Of a DNA stretch of 16,171 bases, positions 1-6,568 are shown in pieces (within the stretch, counting starts at the first letter, position 1; every line of letters begins with the position of its first letter). Source of the stretch: Acidobacteriota bacterium (GTDB taxonomy: Bacteria; Acidobacteriota; Terriglobia; Terriglobales; Acidobacteriaceae); contig JAKCDN010000018.1 of assembly GCA_021841795.1 (NCBI GenBank), positions 1-16,171 of the forward strand, given 5' to 3'. The notes under the pieces are model-generated. The model was not told the origin of the DNA. It worked only from the letters and a program-made list of their open reading frames with translations, and made no database searches. The position numbers were made by a program, and so were the translations under genes.

Positions 1-1502
1 CCTGCAGGAACCTGGCGGCGCAGCGCCCACCAGCTCGAGTACACATCGCCGGACCAGACCGTCGCGCCATTGCGCTGTTGGCCCATGAACGCCGAGCGAG
101 TCAGCAGAAACACCCGCTTGTCGGGATTTACCTGCCTCCAGCGCTCCTGCACGCCGCCCGTATGTAACAGAGGAAAGATATTCGTGTATTCCAGCCCCGG
201 CCCGATAGCAAGCTGCTTGTCGCGCAGAATCGCGTCTCCCACATGCGGCCAAGCCTCCTCCGGCTCTGAACTGTCCAGCCAGAAGGCGTCCCACCCCTGC
301 GCAAATAGTTTGCCTACGAACCGATTCCAGAAAAAGTCCACGGCTGCGGAGTTTGAAGGATCGTAAACCTGCGCGCCCGGCACGTCGAAACCTTTCCGCA
401 CGATCTCCTTCCAGTTCTCCGCGCCGGCGTCCATCATCGCCCACGCTGAGATCATTGCATGCACGTGCTCCTCGTGCAGCGTCTTCAACTCGCCGGGCAC
501 ATCTGTGTAGCCCGCATTGAAGACCGGATCCCCCTTGCCGTCGGGCTTCCACCAGAACCAATCCTGCACGATCGCATCTATGGGAATATGCCGCGCCCGG
601 TAGGCGGCCGCGATCGCGAGAACCTCCGCCTGCGTCTTGTAACGGTCCTTGGACTGGAAGAATCCATAGGCCCACTCCGGAAACAGCGGCACATGCCCTG
701 TCATCGACCGGTACAGGCGAATGATAGCGTCCGGCTGCGGTCCATAGATCACGTAATAATCAATCTGCGGCGCCGCCATCGACTCCAGATTCAGCTCCAG
801 CGGGAACCGGTTGTCCACATAACTGAACGAAGCCGTATTCCAGAGGATCGCGTAGCCCTTGCTCGATACCAGCAGCGGTATGGCGATATCTGTGTTGTTC
901 TGCCCAAGCTCGACGGTGCTGCCGCGGTAGTTGAACAGGCCACTCTGGTGCTGCCCCAGCCCATACAGGGCCTCGGTGGCATCCGGACCGAAACGGTCTT
1001 CGATGTGGTAGAGCCCGTGCGCCGTCGAGGGCAGGTAGGTGCGCGGAAGGTCGGCCCTCTCCTGCACCAGCGTCGCACCTGCGGCGGTCTTCACCGTCAG
1101 GTTCCCACTTTCTACATGCAGCGTGACGGCAAGACGTGCGGTGGACAGCGTAGCCGCATTGTCCGCCTGGCTGAACTCGAAGCGGCTCCCGGGACAGGCC
1201 TCGCGTCTGTCTAGCATCCACGGCTGTTGCTCTGCCGCAGCCGGCACGCCTGCGGGTCGCGCTGTCACGTGAATCACCGAATCTCCGCAGACCTCAATGG
1301 CGAGGGTCTCACGGTCGTTGTGCGCCATGAGGCCTGCCGGCGATTGGGCAGCTTCCATGACTGAAGGGTGCGGCAACGATCCACCATGAATCTGAGCGGC
1401 GATCGGCAACACCCAAATCGCCGTGATGGTAAAAAGTGCGGTTTTCAGGCCGACAAATCTGGCTGGATACAAGGTCCACCTCGCAAGAGCCGGCAGGCTC
1501 AT
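1..1502 (-). CDS. Exported glycoside hydrolase family 31 (alpha-xylosidase/alpha-glucosidase type), C-terminus beyond window
   Basis: This is the first ~500 residues of a retaining alpha-glycosidase; the rest lies left of position 1. From ATG 1502 the protein begins with a signal peptide (basic start, hydrophobic ALFTITAIWVLPIAA, likely cleavage before QIHGG). An N-terminal beta-sandwich follows, with the family-typical YGLGQHQ (about residues 178-184). The (beta/alpha)8 barrel begins near HVPLFPEWAYGFFQSKDRY. The nucleophile motif DAFWLDSSEPEE puts the catalytic Asp at residue 410 (codon 273-275). The acid/base Asp is in TVWSGD at residue 486 (codon 45-47). No PA14-sized insertion is visible before the barrel. 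The family hydrolyses terminal alpha-glucosyl or alpha-xylosyl residues; WLDSSEPE resembles alpha-xylosidase-like members, but substrate cannot be decided. The gene follows the terminator of the TPR lipoprotein gene, and TTG 1472 is an alternative start. The family call is firm; the specificity is a guess. Confidence 0.93.
   Translation of the reverse strand, partial: MSLPALARWTLYPARFVGLKTALFTITAIWVLPIAAQIHGGSLPHPSVMEAAQSPAGLMAHNDRETLAIEVCGDSVIHVTARPAGVPAAAEQQPWMLDRREACPGSRFEFSQADNAATLSTARLAVTLHVESGNLTVKTAAGATLVQERADLPRTYLPSTAHGLYHIEDRFGPDATEALYGLGQHQSGLFNYRGSTVELGQNNTDIAIPLLVSSKGYAILWNTASFSYVDNRFPLELNLESMAAPQIDYYVIYGPQPDAIIRLYRSMTGHVPLFPEWAYGFFQSKDRYKTQAEVLAIAAAYRARHIPIDAIVQDWFWWKPDGKGDPVFNAGYTDVPGELKTLHEEHVHAMISAWAMMDAGAENWKEIVRKGFDVPGAQVYDPSNSAAVDFFWNRFVGKLFAQGWDAFWLDSSEPEEAWPHVGDAILRDKQLAIGPGLEYTNIFPLLHTGGVQERWRQVNPDKRVFLLTRSAFMGQQRNGATVWSGDVYSSWWALRRQVPA
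1470..1482 (-). promoter_or_regulatory. Alternative GH31 start TTG with Shine-Dalgarno
   Basis: The minus strand reads GAGGTGGACCTTG, so a GAGG core lies 6 bases before an in-frame TTG at 1472-1470. Starting here keeps the whole hydrophobic signal sequence and gives a shorter, more usual signal peptide. ATG 1502 has no Shine-Dalgarno, because the bases before it are the terminator hairpin and its T-run. The TTG could therefore be the true start. Confidence 0.4.
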
Positions 1503-1503
1503 G

Positions 1504-1534
1504 AAAAACGGCCCCCGCATCTGCGGAGGCCGTT
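1504..1534 (-). terminator. Rho-independent terminator after the TPR lipoprotein gene
   Basis: On the minus strand AACGGCCTCCGC, loop AGAT and GCGGGGGCCGTT form a 12-bp stem with one G-T wobble, followed by further T residues (TTTTT in all). It starts 28 bases after the TAA of the lipoprotein gene, so it probably ends the tonB-cluster transcript. On the plus strand the stem is not followed by T residues, so it works in one direction. Confidence 0.85.
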
Positions 1535-1561
1535 GGGTAATTCGCATCGCGCATCGTGCGC

Positions 1562-2398
1562 TTAGTGCATCTGGCCGTTCTGGTCCATCGTAATGCCACC
1601 CGGGCCCTGATTCTTCTTCGCTTCGTTTTGCTTGCGCATATCCATGGCCTTGTGGGTCCAGTCTTCAGCCATCGCCAGATCCTGTGCCACCGCAGCTGCA
1701 TTGCCGTAATCCACATCCGCCTTGTTGCGGTAGATCAGATTCAGATACTGCATCGCGTCGTCGTAGTTCGGCCGGTTGTCCACTGCCATCGTCAGGTACT
1801 TCAGGCCCTCATCGACAAGGGGAGCATTCTCCTTGGCAAGCGGCTCCATCACCTTCTTGGGCGCCTTCACGTTACCCTTGCCGTCGTCGTTCAGCCCGGC
1901 AGCCTGCAGCGCGTCCAGCTTGTTCTGGTGCGCCTTCTTCCAGTCGATCACGCCTACTGTATAGGCCGCTTCGGGATCCTTGGGGTCGATCGCCAGCACC
2001 TTTTTCTGCCAGATTTCGGCATTATCCATTTCGTTGATACTGAAATAGATTCCCGCAATCTGCTTGATACTGTTCACATCGTTTGGATTTTGCGCCAGCA
2101 CCTGCTTGAAAATGTCCATCGCCTGATTGGCGGTCTTGAGATTCTCGGGCGTACTCATGCCCGGCACCACATTTTGTGCCAGCGCCGTAGCCAGATACGT
2201 CTTGGCCATCGGCAAGGAGGGATCTAGCGCTGTGGCTTGCTGAAAGTGCTCGATGGCCTCGTCGTAGTGGCCGCTCTTGTAGGCGTCCACGCCCTTGTTC
2301 AACTGGTCTCGTGCTTCCAGTTGTTTGCACCCGCTCATGGCAAGCGCCATACCGCCGAACATCACCGCGAGCACCCAAAAACGTCCGGGTCGATTCAT
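1562..2398 (-). CDS. TPR-repeat lipoprotein
   Basis: A 278-residue envelope lipoprotein. A short basic N-terminus (MNRPGRF) and a hydrophobic stretch lead to the lipobox MSGC, with the lipidated Cys at residue 24. The next residues, K and Q, do not suggest inner-membrane retention, so outer-membrane anchoring is possible. Tetratricopeptide helices follow: a clear repeat at about residues 31-64 (GVDAYKSGHYDEAIEHF), then about 66-110 and 110-145 (QKKVLAIDPKDPEAAYTVGV). A less regular region rich in Lys and Gln follows, ending in GQMH. The Shine-Dalgarno AGGAGAAGGAT precedes ATG 2398. It is the last gene of the tonB-exbB-exbD-exbD cluster. TPR domains bind proteins, so a scaffolding role beside the TonB machinery is an inference from position only. 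Confidence 0.9.
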   Translation of the reverse strand: MNRPGRFWVLAVMFGGMALAMSGCKQLEARDQLNKGVDAYKSGHYDEAIEHFQQATALDPSLPMAKTYLATALAQNVVPGMSTPENLKTANQAMDIFKQVLAQNPNDVNSIKQIAGIYFSINEMDNAEIWQKKVLAIDPKDPEAAYTVGVIDWKKAHQNKLDALQAAGLNDDGKGNVKAPKKVMEPLAKENAPLVDEGLKYLTMAVDNRPNYDDAMQYLNLIYRNKADVDYGNAAAVAQDLAMAEDWTHKAMDMRKQNEAKKNQGPGGITMDQNGQMH

Positions 2399-2428
2399 GT
2401 TTTTATCCTTCTCCTGCAGGCTCGGGCC

Positions 2429-2481
2429 GTCGGGGTCCGACCTGGAATCTCAAGCAGCCTGCCTCAGGCGGGGCATCCCGC
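2429..2481 (-). other. Two small stem-loops in the exbD-TPR gap
   Basis: The 144-base gap between the second exbD and the lipoprotein gene holds two perfect short stems: 2468-2481 (GCGGG, loop of 4, CCCGC) and 2429-2441 (GTCGG, loop of 3, CCGAC). Neither is followed by a T-run on the minus strand, so neither is a standard terminator. They may be mRNA stabilising or processing structures; this is inference. Confidence 0.4.
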
Positions 2482-2542
2482 GCCAGCCTTGAAACGATGC
2501 TTCACTCGCGCTTCTATCAAGAGCCGAGCGAAGGAGACTGGC

Positions 2543-2986
2543 CTATTGGCCAGCCTGAATCTTGGGGGTCATCAGTCCGATGTGGTCCACATTGGCAGCC
2601 TTGCCAATATCGATGACATCTGCGACATAGGAAAAGTCCACGTTGTCGTCGCCCTTGATGAACATCACACGCTCGGCGCGGTTGGCGTAAATATCCGAAA
2701 GCTTGGGAAGCAGATCGGAACGGTTCACGTCCGTGTCGTTGATCTTGTACTCGGGCGTCGTGCAGGCGGTATTCGGGCACAGCACTTGCACAACAATGGT
2801 GCGGTCGTTCGGCTCGCTCTGCTTCTGCGGGTTCTTCGGTGGCTGAGGCACCAGCGCCTCAAGTCCCTTCGGGGTCACCGGAACAATCACCATGAAGATG
2901 ATCAACAGCACCAGCAAAATGTCGATCATCGGAGTTACATTGATCTCCGACATGTTGCTGCCGCCACCACCCATAGACATTGCCAT
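2543..2986 (-). CDS. exbD: ExbD/TolR family biopolymer transport protein, second copy
   Basis: A 147-residue ExbD subunit of the proton-driven motor that energises TonB. A short cytoplasmic Gly/Ser-rich tail precedes INVTPMIDILLVLLIIFMV, one membrane helix (about 21-37) with the essential proton-relay Asp at residue 22. The periplasmic domain follows from about residue 60 (DRTIVVQVL). It carries a C-P-N-T-A-C element (Cys70, Cys75) that the neighbouring ExbD lacks; the pair would face the periplasm and could form a disulfide. The Shine-Dalgarno GAGGAG sits before ATG 2986. The gene is 57 bases behind the first exbD. Paired ExbD subunits are known elsewhere, for example exbD1/exbD2 of Xanthomonas. 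TolR is the alternative name, but no tolA, tolB or pal is nearby and tonB is. Confidence 0.93.
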   Translation of the reverse strand: MAMSMGGGGSNMSEINVTPMIDILLVLLIIFMVIVPVTPKGLEALVPQPPKNPQKQSEPNDRTIVVQVLCPNTACTTPEYKINDTDVNRSDLLPKLSDIYANRAERVMFIKGDDNVDFSYVADVIDIGKAANVDHIGLMTPKIQAGQ

Positions 2987-3043
2987 GGCTTTTACTCCTC
3001 GTCGTTTTCTCGAAATCGTTCAGCGTGCAAGATCCGCGCGGAC

Positions 3044-3484
3044 TTATTCCCCCGCGGGCTGATTGCTGTCGCGCTTTTGTGTCAACAAATTAACCGTGTC
3101 CACGCCCGCCGTGCGCACATCGTCGATGGCGTCTTCTACGGCCTTGAACTGGGCGCGGCGGTCGGCGCGAACGAAGATGGTTTTGTCGGTCTTATCGGCG
3201 AGCTTGTCGCGCACTGCGCTGCCAAGCTGGGAGGAGTCGATCCGGTTCTGGCCGAGGTAGATCGCTCCGTCGCGGGTCACCGCAACCACGACCGCATCTT
3301 CCTTATCGGCATCCGGCATCGCCGTGGCATTCACCACTGAGGCCAGGTCGATCGCCACCTTGTTCTGCAACATCGGCGTGATGACCATGAAAATGATGAG
3401 CAACACCAGCATCACGTCGACCATCGGAGTGACGTTGATGTTGGAATTTACCTTTTTTCCTTCGTTGCGAACCGTGATTCCCAT
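3044..3484 (-). CDS. exbD: ExbD/TolR family biopolymer transport protein, first copy
   Basis: A 146-residue ExbD subunit with one inner-membrane helix and a periplasmic C-terminal domain. The cytoplasmic start MGITVRNEGKKVNSN is followed by INVTPMVDVMLVLLIIFMV, with the conserved proton-relay Asp at residue 23. The periplasmic part (about 60-146) contains AVVVAVTRDGAIYLGQNRI and DKTIFVRADRRAQF, the usual ExbD fold pattern. A GGAG Shine-Dalgarno lies before ATG 3484. The protein has no cysteine, unlike the second copy. It would assemble with ExbB and TonB. The two copies share the TP(M)xD motif but differ widely in the periplasmic domain, which points to an old duplication rather than a recent one. 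Confidence 0.94.
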   Translation of the reverse strand: MGITVRNEGKKVNSNINVTPMVDVMLVLLIIFMVITPMLQNKVAIDLASVVNATAMPDADKEDAVVVAVTRDGAIYLGQNRIDSSQLGSAVRDKLADKTDKTIFVRADRRAQFKAVEDAIDDVRTAGVDTVNLLTQKRDSNQPAGE

Positions 3485-3565
3485 TGCGGGGCTCCGTGCG
3501 TTTAGATTTTTTGCCGGGCTGTCTCCGGCCTGACAACAAGCAGGCAGCCTGCAGATAGTGAGAAG

Positions 3566-3603
3566 TTGCCGGGCGCAAGAGCTTCACATCCTTCGCCCGG
3601 CAA
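3566..3603 (-). other. 10-bp stem-loop in the exbB-exbD gap
   Basis: TTGCCGGGCG (3566-3575) and CGCCCGGCAA (3594-3603) are perfect inverted repeats around an 18-base loop. They lie in the 153-base gap between exbB and the first exbD. There is no T-run behind the stem in the direction of transcription, so read-through with altered mRNA stability is more likely than termination. Two smaller GC stems lie nearer to exbD (GCAGG/CCTGC at about 3540-3552 and GCCGG/CCGGC at about 3509-3525). Confidence 0.5.
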
Positions 3604-3637
3604 GATTCGCGCTCAAGCCGGCAGCCTTACGCCCTTA

Positions 3638-4381
3638 CTAGCGCTTGTGGCTCTGCTTGATAAAGTAGTCCACCAGTTCGCTCGATGAGTTGTCCATCTC
3701 TACGTCGAATGCTTCCACGCGTCCGGTGAAGTAGTTGAACGCCATAACCGCCGGGATCGCCACTAGCAAGCCGAACGCCGTCGTCACCAGGGCTTCTGAA
3801 ATACCGCCGGCCACTGCACCGATACCTGCAATCTTCTGGGTAGCGATCGCATCGAATGCGTGCAGAATACCGACCACAGTTCCAAACAGTCCCACGAACG
3901 GCGCCGTTGAGCCGATGGTTGCCAGAACCGAAAGGCCCCTCTTGAGCTTGGCGTGAACGATCGCCTCGGCGCGCTCCAGAGCGCGGCCTGCACTGGCAAT
4001 CGTCTCGTCCGTCGCCTGTCCTGAGGATGCGCGGAACTCCTGCAGACCCGCGGTCACCACTTCGGCAAGATGCGACTTCTTATTGCGGTCCGCAATCTTG
4101 ATCGCTTCCTCAAGCTTCGAGTCCTTCAGCGCTCCCGCAACCTTCGGCGCAAACTCGCGCGACTGCTTGCGGGCCGCAGAAAAGTAAAGGTAACGGTCGA
4201 TCATCACCGCCAGTGACCAGACCGACTCAATGAACAGGACGATGGCCACCGTGCGGGCCAGCCACGCCATGTGATTCCACAGTTCGAGGGGGCTGAAACC
4301 TACCGACTGCCCCTCTTCCTGGAAGAAAGCCAGGCTGTTGACGATATGCGAAGCGTAATGTGTGAGCTGAGCGTGAATCAC
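3638..4381 (-). CDS. exbB: ExbB/TolQ/MotA-family proton channel protein
   Basis: A 247-residue inner-membrane protein that forms the ExbB pentamer around ExbD and uses the proton gradient to power TonB. Three membrane helices are visible: about 40-61, 150-174 and 192-216. The cytoplasmic domain between the first two holds ELEEAIKIA-like helices and ALERAEAIVHAKLKRGLSVL. The family signatures GSTAPFVGLFGTVVGILHAF and GGISEALVTTAFGLLVAIPA are intact, including the conserved Glu in ISEAL. I chose GTG 4381 because an AGGAGG lies 9 bases before it. The in-frame ATG 4417 would add 12 residues, but it follows a perfect hairpin and has no Shine-Dalgarno. The gene lies between tonB and the two exbD genes. 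TolQ is less likely because tonB, not tolA, is next door. Confidence 0.95.
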   Translation of the reverse strand: MIHAQLTHYASHIVNSLAFFQEEGQSVGFSPLELWNHMAWLARTVAIVLFIESVWSLAVMIDRYLYFSAARKQSREFAPKVAGALKDSKLEEAIKIADRNKKSHLAEVVTAGLQEFRASSGQATDETIASAGRALERAEAIVHAKLKRGLSVLATIGSTAPFVGLFGTVVGILHAFDAIATQKIAGIGAVAGGISEALVTTAFGLLVAIPAVMAFNYFTGRVEAFDVEMDNSSSELVDYFIKQSHKR

Positions 4382-4390
4382 TGAATCGTT

Positions 4391-4396
4391 CCTCCT
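4391..4396 (-). promoter_or_regulatory. Shine-Dalgarno that fixes the exbB start
   Basis: A full AGGAGG on the minus strand lies 9 bases before GTG 4381-4379. The upstream ATG at 4417 would put this strong site inside the coding region and has no site of its own, so it decides for the GTG start. Confidence 0.7.
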
Positions 4397-4417
4397 CAGG
4401 AGATTCTTGTTTTTCAT

Positions 4418-4472
4418 GAGCCCGCCGCGGCGGGCTCTGCAAGGAATGCGGTCCCTTCAGGAATCCGCATTC
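4418..4472 (-). other. Two consecutive strong stem-loops between tonB and exbB
   Basis: On the transcript, GAATGCGG (4472-4465) pairs perfectly with CCGCATTC (4451-4444); a further TCC/GGA pairing tightens the loop. Seven bases on, GAGCCCGCC GC GGCGGGCTC (4437-4418) is a 20-base perfect palindrome. Neither stem has a T-run behind it, so a classical intrinsic terminator is unlikely. Together they fill half of the 143-base tonB-exbB gap and sit just ahead of the exbB ribosome-binding site. They could block nucleases or uncouple tonB from exbB expression. Confidence 0.6.
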
Positions 4473-4524
4473 GGGTCAAAAGCACTACTCCCCACCAGAC
4501 CACAGCAGGGAGCCGGAAATTGCG

Positions 4525-5241
4525 TTACCCACCCAGAGTAAAGATCACATTGACCGTAGTGTCAACTTCGACCGGCTCGTTGTTGAGCAGGTAAGGACGG
4601 TACCGCCACTGCCGCACTGCATCCAGCGCCGCCTGCTGCAGCATAGCCGGTCCACTAATCACACGAAGATTCTCGATCGTGCCCGACTTCGAAATCGTCG
4701 CCTGCAACACCACCGTGCCGGAAACACGTGCCGCCTTCGCAATCGGCGGATACATGGGTTGCACCTTCTGGATCAGCATGCCCACAGCCACACCTGCTGA
4801 GATATTGATCTTCTTCGGCGGCGCAGCCTTAACCGTCGGCGCATTACCGCTGCCGAACATGCTGCCCATTACCCCGCCACTACCGCCCATTCCTTCCATG
4901 CCTGCCACGCCAAAGCTTGACGGTGGCGCTTCTTTTTCAGAGACCATCTGAATATTGTGCGGAATCTTGGTCGGCGCCGTGAGCTGATTATTCATCATCT
5001 CCGATTGCACGTGCACCACATGAACCTCAGGCGGCGGCGGCGGTGGTGGTGGTGGAGGCGGCGGTGGAGGCAGCGTCAACACCGTCGCCATCAACTGTGT
5101 CGGCAACGCCTCGGGATAGATCAGCGGAATCAGAATTAGCAGAATCAGTACACCGGCGTTGATCATGCCGGTAAACAGCATCCAGCGACCGCTCTTGGTC
5201 TTAATTCTGCTCCCGGATTCAAATGTGGAGTCTTCAAACAT
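4525..5241 (-). CDS. tonB: TonB-family energy transducer
   Basis: A 238-residue TonB protein that carries energy from ExbB/ExbD to outer-membrane receptors. A cytoplasmic start (MFEDSTFESG) precedes one membrane helix at about 22-43. Then come 14 consecutive prolines (58-71), which span the periplasm as a stiff linker. A Gly/Met-rich linker (about 112-132) follows, then the TonB C-terminal domain at about 150-238 with YPPIAKAARVSGTVVLQATI and QWRYRPYLLNNEPVEV. I chose ATG 5241 because GAGG lies 6 bases before it and MFEDSTFESG is the kind of start I remember from acidobacterial TonB proteins. The upstream GTG 5283 would add 14 residues and has no Shine-Dalgarno. The TonB_C fold is clear; which receptors it serves cannot be told. 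Confidence 0.94.
   Translation of the reverse strand: MFEDSTFESGSRIKTKSGRWMLFTGMINAGVLILLILIPLIYPEALPTQLMATVLTLPPPPPPPPPPPPPPEVHVVHVQSEMMNNQLTAPTKIPHNIQMVSEKEAPPSSFGVAGMEGMGGSGGVMGSMFGSGNAPTVKAAPPKKINISAGVAVGMLIQKVQPMYPPIAKAARVSGTVVLQATISKSGTIENLRVISGPAMLQQAALDAVRQWRYRPYLLNNEPVEVDTTVNVIFTLGG
5029..5070 (-). repeat. 42-bp proline-codon tract in tonB
   Basis: Fourteen CCN codons in a row encode the proline linker of TonB. The third base varies (CCT, CCA, CCG), with a run of four CCA and a run of four CCG, so it is partly a triplet microsatellite. Length changes by slippage would stay in frame. Confidence 0.9.
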
Positions 5242-5270
5242 AGCCAGCCTCGGAATCGGGTTTGTTACTC

Positions 5271-5426
5271 CTATTTTAGACACCGCGGGAGGGGGAATTG
5301 TTCCCGACTCGAAAATTCCTCAAAAAGGAGCGAGACAACCTTATCAGAACTGCCTTCCAGCTGCAAAAGCTGCTCTAGAATTGGTGCAAACTCGCCCTTC
5401 CCGCCCTTCGCGCCGCTCCGTCTCAT
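5271..5426 (-). CDS. Possible 51-residue ORF between secF and tonB
   Basis: I do not recognise this product. From ATG 5426 it reads MRRSGAKGGKGEF, then a helix-like stretch (APILEQLLQLEGSSDKVVSLL) and a C-terminus ending PRCLK before a TAG at 5271. Charged and leucine-rich composition gives it a protein-like look, and GGGGGAG lies 11 bases upstream. The ORF fills much of the 293-base gap between secF and tonB and ends 29 bases before ATG 5241. It may equally be untranslated leader. Nothing else in this gap looks like a gene. Confidence 0.25.
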   Translation of the reverse strand: MRRSGAKGGKGEFAPILEQLLQLEGSSDKVVSLLFEEFSSREQFPLPRCLK

Positions 5427-5499
5427 TTCCACTGCGGCTCCCCCGGCGGGCCCTCTTGCTTCCGGCACTGCCCGTGCAGCACCGGCCCCTTCCGCGCAT

Positions 5500-5523
5500 C
5501 CGGGCACGCAACTCCGCGCCCGG
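5500..5523 (-). other. Stem-loop just after secF
   Basis: CCGGGCGCG and CGTGCCCGG form a 9-bp stem with one G-T pair around a 6-base loop, starting 11 bases after the secF TAA on the minus strand. No T-run follows. It may mark the 3' end of the yajC-secD-secF message by a Rho-dependent or processing route, or it may be chance in GC-rich DNA. Confidence 0.4.
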
Positions 5524-5534
5524 CACCATTTTGC

Positions 5535-6506
5535 TTAACGACCACGCTTCCCCGCTGGGAGCGAAACCGTCTTGCCCGTACTGGCCCGCCATTCCTGCCA
5601 TGCCACCAGCATCGGCGCCGCCACGGCGATAGACGAGTAAGTTCCGATCAGGATACCCACAACCAGCGCAAACGAGAATCCGTTCAGCACCTCACCGCCA
5701 AAGACAAACAGAGACAGCACCGTGAGAAATGTCAGGCCCGACGTCAGCACCGTCCGGCTCAGCGTCTGATTAATGCTGCGGTTCACCAGATCGGGAAGCG
5801 CCTCTTTGCGGCTCAGCCGCAGATTCTCGCGAATGCGGTCGAACACCACAATGGTGTCATTCATCGAGTAACCCACCAGGGTCAGGATCGCGGCAATCAC
5901 GGTAAGGCTGATCTCCTTGCCTGTCAGCGCGAAGGCGCCCACCGTGATCAGCGTGTCGTGAAATACCGCCACCACCGCGGCCACGCCGTAAATCAACTGG
6001 AAGCGGAACCACAGATATACCAGCATGCCCAACAGCGACCAGAGCACCGCCCGCGTCGCCTGCATCTCCAGTTGATGGCCCACCGTGGCGCCAACCGTGT
6101 CCACCTTGATGCCGTTGTCGTTGAAGGGATTGTCGTAATGAGCGCGCAGCGCGTCCACGATCTGCTGCCGACCCTGGTCGAGCGTCGACTCGTCGCTCTG
6201 CCGCGGAAGGCCGATGAGCACCTCGTTCAGATCCGGATGGCTGGTATCGTAGTTCTGAATGCGCGCGCCGTGGATTCCCGCCGCCTCGACCGCCTTACGA
6301 ATGGCCTCTATGTCCGGACGATGCGTAAATTGCACCTGCACCTCGGTGCCGCCGCGAAAGTCCACACTCAACGGCACCGGCGTACCAATATGCGACAAGT
6401 TCCAGGCCATCTTCGCGATCCCGGCCACACTAAAAATCATGGAAAAGGCCAGGAAGTACCACTTCCACCCCAGCCAGTTCACCTTCGGGTTATGAAAAAA
6501 TTCCAC
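5535..6506 (-). CDS. secF: Protein translocase subunit SecF
   Basis: A 323-residue inner-membrane protein. With SecD it forms an RND-type complex that uses proton-motive force to help pull preproteins through SecYEG. The first membrane helix is at about 15-36. The periplasmic P1 domain starts with LSVDFRGGTEVQVQF and ends around KVDTVGATVGHQLEMQATRA. Five further helices include LVGYSMNDTIVVFDRIRENL, the SecD/SecF export signature. The same reading frame stays open upstream inside secD, so an automatic call could extend it to ~496 residues; that extra part is not SecF-like. I chose GTG 6506 (VEFFHNPKVNW), which follows the purine-rich AAGGGAAGAGAAG. Length fits the family. It lies 62 bases behind secD. 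Confidence 0.95.
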   Translation of the reverse strand: MEFFHNPKVNWLGWKWYFLAFSMIFSVAGIAKMAWNLSHIGTPVPLSVDFRGGTEVQVQFTHRPDIEAIRKAVEAAGIHGARIQNYDTSHPDLNEVLIGLPRQSDESTLDQGRQQIVDALRAHYDNPFNDNGIKVDTVGATVGHQLEMQATRAVLWSLLGMLVYLWFRFQLIYGVAAVVAVFHDTLITVGAFALTGKEISLTVIAAILTLVGYSMNDTIVVFDRIRENLRLSRKEALPDLVNRSINQTLSRTVLTSGLTFLTVLSLFVFGGEVLNGFSFALVVGILIGTYSSIAVAAPMLVAWQEWRASTGKTVSLPAGKRGR

Positions 6507-6568
6507 CGCTTCTCTTCCCTTCTCTTGTGAGCCTGTATCGGGCAGCCTGCTACCCTGCAGCCCAGTCC

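Noticed and set aside
2237..3340. A 367-codon plus-strand frame.
   Set aside because: It is the antisense shadow of the TPR and exbD genes, His/Arg-rich and without a family resemblance.
4409..4426. GTTTTTCATGAGCC on the plus strand matches the minus strand at 1510-1497.
   Set aside because: A 14-base match is about what chance gives in 16 kb on two strands, and the flanks do not align in function.
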